DNA of 64,000 nt from Toxoplasma gondii ME49 (Eukaryota; Apicomplexa; Conoidasida; Eucoccidiorida; Sarcocystidae), in the NCBI RefSeq assembly GCF_000006565.2, contig NC_031475.1:1881535-1945534 (forward strand), given 5' to 3'. The notes under the pieces are model-generated. The model made no database searches. It saw only the letters and a program-made list of their open reading frames with translations, and was not told where the DNA came from. The position numbers and the translations under genes are program-made. Positions 50,601-62,200 of the stretch are shown here, piece by piece. The number at the start of each line of letters is the position of its first letter. The first letter of the stretch is position 1.

Positions 50601-52910
50601 AGAGAAGGCGAACGAGTGAGAGACACAAGCAAAGGAAGGCAAGGGAGAACAGAAGAGCAGGACCGACGGAGGGAAGACGCATCGCTGGCCCTGTAGAGGG
50701 TACGCGAGCTTCCACTTGACATCATGCGAAGATCTTTTCAACAGCCGAGGAGACACAGATCCCCCCAAGATTCAAGGACTGTTCGCCCTCTGGGTTGTGC
50801 TACGTTGACGACCTTTTTCTTGTTTTTCCCTCCCCACCTTTTCGGTGACAGTGAAGTTGATGATGGTGCACTCCGCCTGAATCTCTGGGGGGAAGTGAGG
50901 ATTGGACAGAGGCGTTTGCAAGAATAAGCGAAAGTTCGAGTTGTACGGAATTTCTTTGTCGCCTAGTTTGATGTTGAGAGATCGCCCTCGCTTGATGGTC
51001 TGGCGGCCGACGACGGGGGCGAGAACGGCTTCGATTGTCTCTTCCAGATTCTCGAGGAAGACGCTGAATCCGAGTGAAATGGCGGTTTCCATCGTCTGAA
51101 TCAGCCGCGGATGTTGGAGGCGCGTCACCTGCAGAAAAAGTCGAGACCCGGGGAAGAAAGAGTCTTGAACAGTAGGCACATCACAGGCAGTTTCTACACC
51201 CATCCACCCGCCTCACAGAGTCCATGCACTCTCCAGAGGAACGAAAGATTCACTGTCAACGAAGTCGTGAGCCCAAAGTTCCAGTTCCACACAATCTCGC
51301 AAGCATCCACGCACTCATTTACATGTGCTTGCATAGCTGCCTATCTCTCTGTTTCTCTCTTGCTCTATTTATTCCTCTGTCTCTCTATCTCTGTCTATTC
51401 GTCGACCTGTCTATGGAAATATGTAGATGAAAGTGTGTAAGGATGTCTAGGTATCCGTGGTTTCACAGACAACGCAAAAAGAGACGGGAGGCAAGCGCAA
51501 TCGCAGACAGAACTATGAAAAACGCGGTGTCGCGTGTGATCGTCTGATTTCACGATTCCTTGTTTTGCATTTCTTTTGACTTAAAGATTCACTCACTTGG
51601 AGATTGTTGCTTTGCTCGCGCTTCTTAATCCAAGCGCTGCCTTGAAGTTGGGGATCGACCAGCAGACACCAGCGCTGCGAGTTCGTCAGGATCGCGCCAT
51701 TTTCCAGAGAAACTTGGTCGGACGGCAGACCTTGATTGTTCCACCTACAACAAACGGTTCAAACGAAATCTACCGCAACTGCTTCGTCGTCCGCTTCTCG
51801 TCACCGAAATACACACGTAAATACGTGTATGTATGCATCTATTTATACACATATGTATATAAACTAACATGTATATGCATATATATATATATATGTATAC
51901 GTATATGTATAGATGGAGACAAGTAAATGCATTTCCTTGCACTCTGTCCAAGTCCCTCTCGAGACATGCCTCTGTGCTGTGACTCGCGTGTCTGCGTCTG
52001 CCGCGACGTCTTCCGGCGCGGATGTTCACAGGCCTTCCTTTATGTATTGGTGTGGAGATGCACAGTGAAGAAGAGAGGAACGCAGAAGCCTGTTTGAGAC
52101 GGTTACTGCTCTTTCCTCTGTGAAGACAGTGCAAGAGTGAGTTCGTGATTGAGGCGCGTCGCGCTGAACGTTGAACGAAGGGAGGTAAAACGAGAACTGA
52201 AAGGCACTCGCCATGGAAACACACCTGCCGGCGACGCGAGGAGAACAGAGACATGAGGCGACAGAGAATCGCGGACGGGGGCCAGGTGAGTCAGAGACGC
52301 TTCCTTCGCCCAGACGCCTTTCCACAGACGTTTGCGGAGTTCCCGTTCCCCGCGTTTTTTCGCCTTTTTTCACTCTCTCAACGTCGCTGGCTTTTCCTTC
52401 AGAGTGTCTCTCCCGCTTCCCTTTGCACTGCCCTGCTTCTCCCCAAGGAAAACGTGACGTGGATGAACAGACTGTTCGAAGTGTTTTGGAGCGCTTTGTT
52501 TCGAGAAACTGCATAGTCGGGCATTCTTGTCTCCGTTTGCCAGCCGCGCCTTCCGCCTGGGAAGGCCGCCGGCGCTTGCACCCAGAGGTCCTGGCTAAAC
52601 TTACATCGCCATCTCTGCGTCCGTGGTGAGGAGGTGCAGAGGGTGCGGTTCTGCACTCATCGGGATCTGCTTGCTGCGCAGGAACTCGACGAACTTCTCT
52701 GTCTTCAACCAGTCGCGATACTTCTTCGTGAAAACTCCCGCATATGCAACGAAACTCGAAGCCAACAGGACGTCCCCCACCATCACTCGAAGCTGAAAAT
52801 CCAAGGGAGCACACACGTACACATGTCGATATGCGTAGAACCTTTCACTTTGTGTTTACATATACAGATACATATCCTACACCTGGATATGACTCGAGGC
52901 TTATTATTCT

Positions 52911-52953
<43 letters not shown>

Positions 52954-55900
52954 ATATTTGTACACATAGACAAAGGTACCTTTCTTTGTATAGAACCACG
53001 CCAAGACACAAATATGTATCTAACTCTACAGATATCCATCTGTAACATATATATGTATATATATATATATATATGTGAGTGCGTGTATAAGCGTATGGGG
53101 TAGTGCAGACGAATGTGTAGAATGTTGAACAGCATTCATTTACTTCTTCATTGAAGTTTTCGATGGACTGTTGCCAGCGAGTCCCCTCAGATCCCAATGC
53201 GTTCATGAGTCTCTGCGCCATGTCCAACTTCGTGCGACATTTGTTCGCTTCTGCCTCCACCGCATTTTTCTCGGAAATCGCAGCGTCGTACTCGGCCACC
53301 AGCTTCCCGAGCTACGGGGAAGGAAAGAAAAGGGAGACGCATTTCTAGGTGAATGGACGCCGGAGCTCTGGCACGTCCTCGACCAGTTGCACGCGTTTCA
53401 AGCCTGTGTTTCGACGCTTCACTCCTTCCCTGCCTCCCTTGGCTGTCTCCGCCCACGAGGCCGCAGACATGTCGCGACCCCCAATTCTTCCTGTACTCGT
53501 CGGGTACCTCTTTCTTCGACCTTCCACTCCAGTGGGGACTCACGCAAACAACCTCTTGTCTTGTTACAGAAATCCCCTTTTACCGTTTCTATGCGCGTAA
53601 ATCTACATATATATATATATATATATATATGCAAAATACGTATCTCGCACGATACATTGAAACGACTTGTCTCGGCACAATGTATATGCATATATATATA
53701 TATATATATATAAATGCATGTGTGGGAACGTCTCTCTTTTTTTCATTTTCTGTGTATAACCATATCCATATCGCCATGCATCGACCGATGTTCACCTCAT
53801 CATGTGGCAATGGATATGTATACATCTACATATAAATGTATACTGATATTTGTAGACGGATGTATTGACGGACATGCCTAAATGGAGACCTCACGCGCTT
53901 TTGTGCGCTGTCGCTCTCTTCCCCGAGTTGTCTCTCCATCGGCAGTCTTTGTCTCTCTGGGTCGACCTAACGCTTCCTCTCTGTCTCTTGTTGTGACTCC
54001 GTCTCTCACTAGGTCAGCCACACGCGCGTGCGAACCATCGGGTACTGTGTCTGGGGGTGCCTGTGAATCTTCTCTCTCCGCATGAAGCGTTTCGGTTTCT
54101 TTGCTCGCTCCACATTCGTCTTTCCCTCTGGAGAGGGTGAGGCGCGTACACCCAGGACGTCTGCTTCACTGGGTTCCCAACGACGTACCTTCTCCTCCAG
54201 CTCTGCAACCAGCTGCTGAACGACCGCGAGTTTCGCGTTCGCCTCCTCCAGCTGTTGAGTTGCTTCTTCAAGAGCTCGTCGCTTGGGAGCGACAGAGTCG
54301 ACAACTTTGTAAAACTGGTATATATTGACGACCCACTCTGCAAGTCCTGCTGCGGCAGTGGACTTCTTCTGAATGGCTTCTCTGTTGAAGTGAGGAAGCG
54401 CGAGCAGCGGCTCGACGGCTTTGAAGTTCACTTCTGGCACACGGCCCTCGTCAATCACCTGTTTGAAGTCCTTCAGAGTCTGCAGGAACTTCTCTGGATT
54501 GTTCATCATCTTCTGGGCGCCCTTCCAACTCTTGTCTCTCAGCTTCCCTTGCTTGTCGACCTGCAGGCAAAGGAGACTCCGGACTCCAGGAAACGCCTCG
54601 CGCCAGAGAGGCGCAGCCGCAGCGGCGCGAACGACACCGCCGCAGAGGCGTGAGAGTCCGAGGTGAAGGAACCTCGCTGGGACCGGCGAACCGCGAAACG
54701 AGAGAGAGAGAGAGAAACGCGTGCCGATAAACTCCATTTTCGCGTAAACGGACGAGTCCAGGAGACAGCAATCGTGAAGCCACAGAGACAGCAGAGTGGG
54801 GGAGACATGCCCGACACCACGGAAAAGTTGCAAGAACAAAAAAATGAGAGGAAGGAGACACAGAGACCAAGCAGGCACCACGACAAGGGAGAAGTCTCTG
54901 CCAAGAGAGGAGACAACGGCCGGACGAATACCGAAGAAAACACACAGGGGGAAAGGATTCGCAGCATCGAGAGGTAATCGAGAGCCGCGCGAAACGAAAC
55001 GGATCGAAGAAGCTCGAAACCGCTTCTCTTTTTCTTCGCGGAGAAGTTGTGATGACTGCGTATCCATGGGGAAAGCCATCCCACACAGCACGATGACAAA
55101 CATACATCTTTAGGGGTCTCTCACTTTTCGGAGGCACGAGGCGCGCTGAGACAGATGCGTTTTATCTTGTTTCACACCGACATCTTGGGGCGCCGTTCGC
55201 ATGGCAAGGCGCAACGTATCTCAGGCAAGCAAAGCACATTGCTGCATGCGGTGGCCCTCCCGCCCGCGTATACCCTAGAGACGTTTTTGATGATCCCCGG
55301 CGGGAGGTTACGAGTGACGAGCAACGTCTAGCCGGAAGCTACAATCGAAACCGTTTCTAAACGAGCATCAACTCAGATGCTCAGGTCGACAACCAGACTA
55401 TTCTTGTAGAGCTTGTACCTGCTTGAAGTCTAAACATATACATATACATATTATGCAATGTTGCTGCAGGCGAAACATAATGAGCTCAATATAACATCTT
55501 GTCTATATACATATCTGGCTATGCATATATATATATATATATATAATATATATTATATATATATTATATATATATATATATATATTATATATTATATATA
55601 TATATTATATATTATATATATATATATTATATATATTATATATATATATATATGCATGTATATGTATGTTTGCGGATGAGAGAGTTGAAGAGACGCGTCC
55701 CCCGGCGTCGCTCTGGGTGTTTGAACACACAGAAGCGTTCTGGTAGTGCATGCGTTTCACACACAATCACCTTTGAGGTTTTGGGAGGCTCGTATGCACC
55801 AGGGCGTTTGTTACCTCGATGTTTGGATCGACTCCAGCGAGCAGGTGCATGACTGCGGTGGTGATATCTTCTACTCCAGGTGGGGGTTTGTTGAGAGACT

Positions 55901-58179
55901 TTGCCTCTTGGAAATCTTTCTTATTCAGTGTGTTCAGCGCCGCCTCTGCTTGTTGAACGAGAGGAATCGCGCGCGCAAGGTCTTCTTCGCAAGAGGACTG
56001 CGAGGCGGCACATCCGAGAAACAACGCGCGTCCACAGGAAGGCGAAAATCGGGTCCACCCGGTTCCCGGATACCTGCCCACTCCCCGACTTGGACTCCGT
56101 GGTTAACAGGGCTGTGAACATACAGATCTCTCCATCGATGGTTTTTAAGCAGTGCTTTCAAGACCGTGCATGCACATATATATCTCCCTCTCGTCATTCG
56201 TATTGACGTCTCGCCGCAGACTCATCCAAATGCGTATCTATACGTTTGCGTCTGTCTTTCTGATGGGCGGCATGTGAAAAGGCCTCTCTAGGCTGACAGC
56301 AGGCTCCACCTCTCTTCTATGCAGCGGTGTGTACAGACAGCTGAGCGCTGCTCTGAGATGGAAGCAGAAGCTTTCAGCGTCTGATCGAGATCCGCCGGAC
56401 ATGTGCAGCGACACAAGCCTGCGCGGCACTGTGGTTCTGACTCGAATCGGTCCTTTTTGTCGAAAGACTTCTTCAGGAGTTCTTACCCTCTGTTCAGAGA
56501 CATTTCGCTGGATATCGGCACAGGTCTGCGCCTCCAAATTCGCTTTTTCGGACTCTGCGGTGATCTTGGCTTTCTCTTCTCCGACGCGCTCGGCAAACGC
56601 ATCTGCTGCGGCTTTTTTCTCCTCGACGACGATAGTTTTTTCCTTCAAGTCGTCCTCCAAAGCAGACACTTTCTCCCTGGTGTCGATCAGCTTCCGCAGG
56701 CCGGAGCTCAGTCGGTCGCGCTTGCTTTTCAGAGAATCAATGTTCTCTTGAAGCATCGACCCATACAGCTTTATCGACTCAATAAACGTCTTGGGTGTGA
56801 TGTAGGCGTACCTGTAGAAAACAAGCAGAGACGGGAGAGACTCACTAGGCCTGCTGCTGGACGCTTGAAGCGCCCCCACTGAAGCGCGCGCCTCCACTGA
56901 TGCGACCAGACAAAAGGAACCAAGAGCAGCGGCCTCCTAATGGAAAACGGCACATCCAAATATATCCATTCACAGAGCATAGACAGAAACAAACACACAC
57001 GCACACACATATATAGATAGCCAGAGATTTGCATAAAGTTTTGGATATAAACAGACGAAACTCTATCCACGGAAAGACGCGGAGAATTGATTCTATCACT
57101 AACTGTATGTGTCTCAGCTTAAATTTTTGTTCAGGAGTCTTGGCAGTGTTCTCTTCTCCTTGGTCGTTTCCTTCGCCATCAGTGGATCACGTTGCTTCTC
57201 TCCGTGGTTCTGTGACCCCCTCACAGCCACAGTGATTCTCTCTGTGTTTTCTCTCGTCCACTGCTCCTCGAGTTTTCTCTTCTTCTCTCTCTGTCTGGTA
57301 TTCACTTCCTCGTTTCCTCTTTCTCTTTTCAGTTCTTCTCGATCCCCCTTTGTTTCTGTCTCTCGTTCTCTCTCTCCGGCTTCCACCTGCGTTCGTGCTT
57401 TCTCTCTTATCCGCTTCGTCCCTTGTTTCTCTCTGTTGCATCTCTATTAATCGCTTTATAAATGCATATACATCTATACATTCGTATATATATATATATA
57501 TAAATTCGCATATAAATATATCTACATATATATATATATATATATATATAATGAAAGCATATCTCATAAATATGTATATTTATACAATGTTTACGTATAC
57601 ATATATATAGAGTCATATATATAAGTACACATGCATATATATATATATATGTATGAGTGTAAAGCACCCAGAAATACGTAGAAATGTACCTTTTTTCATT
57701 TGCAAGGTACTCTTGCGCCGCTTCGTTTACTGAGTAGAACGCGTAAGGCATGAACTCGACCACTGCTTTTTGGACTTCATCTTCGCCTAGAGGAAGGGGA
57801 GCGAGGAATTTCGCCGAGACAGAGAGAAGAGCCTCCGGCGGCCAAGGCCGGAACCAGTTGATGGTTGTACAGTTGACAATGGCAGGAAACTTCCGAGCGC
57901 AGTTTCTGCAAATGACGAAACAGAGAACTTCATCCTTGAGTCGGGACTCCAAGGTAGCTTGGCAGCAACTAACAACACAGTTTTTCAAAGACAGTCGAGC
58001 AGAGAAGAAAGAACCGCGTTCGCACAAACGCTCGCAGCAGAAGCACACGCATGCGCGTTGAGGCACCTGCGTTTTTTTGGTGGAAGATGCATACAGATAC
58101 AGGTAAATGCGCGTAGGCACATGCATATCAATGAATATACGCATCTTTAGACAGATGCATATACAACCATATCAATCTC

Positions 58180-58212
<33 letters not shown>

Positions 58213-59246
58213 GTATATATATATATATATAGGTATAGATATTGGTATATATGTGGTCGCTATCATGTATATATGCATGCGCATGTATACGTGTGTCTGG
58301 AGGTCCCTCGCGAAACGCAGTTGGAGAGTTCTCTAAAGGAAGCGCGAAGCCTGTCCTGCTTCCGTTGCATTTGCTTCACTTTTTATACACCTGATATTGT
58401 CGCCGACGGGGGAGAAGCAGAGGGCCATGTGCAGATTCTTCTTGATTCGTGATATAAAGAACTCCCAGAGAGAGTCTTTGCTTTCTGGGAGCCCCGCGGC
58501 CTTGACTGCGGGTCTGATCGAGTTGAGAACTTGGTCTTTGTCTTCCGGATCGTAGAGGTCTGCGATGTCTCCGGAGGCGAGAATGTCGTTGATGTACACC
58601 AAAAAGTGCTCGTCTGTGATTTGCGATTCGTTGAACAGAAACAAGACACCTTCGTCCTTCAATCCGGCGCGGGAGTACAGGAACTGAAAAAACAGAAACG
58701 AGGCGTCGGGAGCGATCTCTGGAGGGATCGTGCAGAAAGGCGGTTCAGCGCATCGCAGGGACATCGCAGCAGGCGAAGGTCTGCCCTCTCTCGACTTCCG
58801 TAGAAAATACGAAGACAGTCGGATGCAACTTTCGAATAGAGGACGAAGACGAAAGAGACGAAGTAATCGACGTTGGCTGGAAACTGTTAGTTCCGAAACA
58901 CAGCAAGTTGTTTTCAAAAAAGAGTTTCTCGTTCAGGCCGTCTTGTGCTGGTGCCGCTTCTCCCTTGTCCCTCCTCCAGTTCGGTTTTGCCTTCGATATT
59001 ATTCTCTCTTTTCCCCATCTACTCGTCCGCCTTCTGGACGTCTGGGTATCTCTCTCCCTTCCTCGCTCCCGGTCTGCTCTGCATCCACTCCCAGAACTAC
59101 CTTTCCGCGAAAACCTAGCTTGTGTTCCAGACCCGTCGCGGCAGCAGTGCAGACGAGAAAAACTATGCTTCCAAAGCGATAAAACAGAGTCGGAAGTCTC
59201 TCTTCACCCTAACCGACCCAAGGACTTCCGATCCCCACCTCGCTTT

Positions 59247-59280
<34 letters not shown>

Positions 59281-62200
59281 GCGATACATCCTATACATCT
59301 GAGGAAGTGTATGAATATGTATGAGAAGAATCGCAAAAAATATGTGCGCCTCTACAAGAGTCTGACGTTAGGAATGCTGAGTCGATGCTCGTGTAGGTCG
59401 CGACAAGGCTTTGTTTTCTGTGGCTCTCTCGGCCTGTCAAGACTTTTTCATCTCTTATTTGAATTGCTTGGCGTCGTATGTTTCTCCGAATATATGCCAA
59501 CAAGGCGTCGAAGCCCGGTGCAAGCTGTTTGGGGCCCCAGGCGTCGGCGTTGGAGCCGCCGGTTCGCATCTGGAGTTTCGCTGCGTACCCGAAGGTCGTT
59601 TTTCAGCTCTTTGACGTCGTATTTCGAGGAAATGGTGACTTGGAAAGTCATGCAGGAGCTGATGAAGGCAGAGAGTTTCGCGAGAGACTGTTTTCCGGAT
59701 CCGCCGATGCCGACCAGAAGTGCATGCCCAGAGTTGTTGATGATTCTCGTGATCCGACACACATGGTTCATGGCGTCTTCGAAGAGGACCAGATCCATCA
59801 CTGGATTCAAGTCGTTGTACTCGATAAGCGCCTCTTGCAAAAGCCGAGACAGTTCGGCCATCGACCCAACGCGGTCGTAACCTGAGGTGTATAGAGACAC
59901 CGCGAAAAAGGCGAAGACAACGCAAGTGAATGGTGAGACACAAAGACGACAGACCGTGCCGAGCGGAGGGGTTCTACTTGGTACATTGAGGTGTCTCTCC
60001 CCACAAGTTTCATATTGTTATATTGTCATTTCTTGTTCACTGCCTCTCTTTGTTTCCTCGGCTTGTCTTCGGGTGCCTCCCATTGCTCGTGTCTCTGTCG
60101 TTCTCTGTCTCCCCCTTTTTTTACCTTTGTTTCACAACTTTTGCTTCCCTTGCCCGTCCTGCATGCACTTTCTCGCTCCACGATTCCTCTTGCGTGCCGC
60201 GTCTCCCCTGTCGTTTTCCTTGCAGTTCCTTCTCACTCGCTCGTCTTGCTGTATCCCCCCATTTCCCAGCCTTCCTGCTTTTCCTTTCGCTCCCGTTGTC
60301 GCTCGGGGATCTTCACCCTCGAGTTTCTGGGCATCTTTCTTCACTTTCTCCCTCTCGTGTATCACGCCTCACTGGAGTCCTGGAAGCCTTTGGCAAAATG
60401 GCAGAAGATGAGGGTCTCGCGGTTCTTCGCCTGGAAGAATTTTCCGAGGTTGAAGCTCCCAAACATTTTCTTCGACAGATCTGCGAGGAGCGAGTCGAAC
60501 TTGGCGCAGTCGGCTTCCGTGACCAGCCTGTCTCGGTACGTCCTCTCGCACTCGTGCAGCCACAAAATCACCAGTTTCTCTGGTTCCTGGAGAGAAAAAA
60601 GGGAAGCGAAACATTTGCCTCTTTCGTCGAGAGCGAACAAGCAAGAGAAAAGAGACGAGTTTCTAGAAACGGGAGGTAAGATAGCAGAGGGCACACAGAG
60701 TGTGTCGAGTGAGTGGCAGAGAGGAAAACACAGAGTCAAGATAAAGGACGGAGAAGGACAGACAGAGACTGAGAGACGGGGACGGAGACATTTGAAGAAC
60801 AGGATGAACGATACAGAAAGAAAGACACAGCGAAAGGGTGAGAAACAGCAATGGAGGGGGCTAGCGCGACAGAAAAAAGCCGACGGTGAAGCTGAAAATG
60901 AATGGAAAAAGAGAGAAAGCGAGTCACAGGGTGAGGGAGCGACAGAGAGAAAGGGAAACAGAAGAGGTAACGACCGAGGGCGCAGGAGACAGACAAAGAA
61001 AGAGAGACAAGGAGGAGCAGAGAATGGACGCGAAGCAGAAGGTGGAAAGGAAGAAATGGCGAGACACAAGGCCACAGCACGCACCTGGAACAGTTGCGGG
61101 GTGGCTGCTAGGAGACTCTGGAATACGCAGCTCAAGTGCCGCATGTTGAATTCGTAATGAAAATTTACAGCAGTTTTTCTGAAGGCTTGCACGACCTGCA
61201 ATTCAGGGATCGAGGCAAATCCGGAGGCAAACAGCCGCGACAGTGCCCTTGACACTGGTGGAAGGGGAAGAGGAAAGGAGAAAACGGTGGTTTGCCATGT
61301 TTCTTGCTTTTTTTTAATTCCAAAAGAGCGAACGCAGGAGGCGGATTCTATGGTGATGAAAAGAAAACGTTCCGTTAAACCGATCCTCCCCGCAGCGCGG
61401 GAGAAGGCTCGCGATCAACGTTGACACACAGGGACCTCGAGTGCAGTGTGCCGGACTCCAAGCGTCTTTGACATACCCAGTTCTCTCTTTGCTGCTTGTC
61501 ACACTTGGAGCTAAAGGCGAGAACCAAGGCTCAACACAAATGCACAGGTGGATAGAGTTCCTGCGTGCTTTGTATCTACATGGAACATTCGAGTTGGCCT
61601 CTGTGTGTAAAAACCGAGTGGTGATTTCTCCTTGGATCCGTCTGTGTCGGTCGACCACCGTTTCGTCCATCTTTGTTTTTCCCGCCTGCTTTCTCTGCAT
61701 CGTACTTTGTCACTGGCTCCGTCTCTTCCTCCCTCCTCTTTCCTCTCTCTGTTCTTTCTGCTTCTCTCTCTCCTCTCCTGAGTCGTTGTTCCCCCACTGT
61801 CTCTGTCTCGTTCTTTCCTCTCGTTCGCTCTCTCTCTGTGGCTCTGTCTCTGTCTCTCTCGCATGTTCTCTGGCGCCTTCTTCCGTCTCCCCGTCGGGGT
61901 CTGTCGGGGACCCTGGGCTTACCTCGCCATGAAGAGACAGTGTGGCTTTGACGACGAGGGAGAGATGTTCCTGCACCGCTTTTCGGAAGTTTTTCGCTGC
62001 GAAGACCTTCGCCAAGATCGTATTGTAGATCGTGAACAGCGACGTTTGCTCCGGGAGCGGAGTGCTCAGAGTCCAGAAATGTCTCTGGAGCCGGGGGTTC
62101 ACGGTGAAGGAGCCGGCGGTTGGGTTTAGACACGCAAGGCACTGGGTATTGCTGATGTCTTTCAGCTGCATCTTCGTTCGATCGTACCAGTGCTGGTAGT

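Larger units (their letters stand above)
53144..56811 (-). other. Dynein stalk coiled coils and microtubule-binding tip (exons 56487-56811 to 53144-53311)
   Basis: Coiled coil 1 is in exons 56487-56811 and 55815-55997 (heptads around [20 protein letters not shown], then [17 protein letters not shown]). The microtubule-binding tip spans the end of exon 55815-55997 and exon 54189-54560 ([18 protein letters not shown] and [20 protein letters not shown]). Coiled coil 2 follows ([20 protein letters not shown]) and ends in exon 53144-53311 at [11 protein letters not shown]. Length and order are normal for the family. Confidence 0.92.
57690..61195 (-). other. Dynein AAA3 lid and AAA4 module (exons 61085-61195 to 57690-57905)
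   Basis: Exon 61085-61195 gives [13 protein letters not shown]. Exon 60373-60586 gives the [13 protein letters not shown] linker. Exon 59589-59881 holds the AAA4 Walker [15 protein letters not shown]. Exon 58391-58683 holds [20 protein letters not shown], where the Walker B Asp of relatives (TDAQ) is Glu. Exon 57690-57905 gives [15 protein letters not shown]. Confidence 0.92.
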
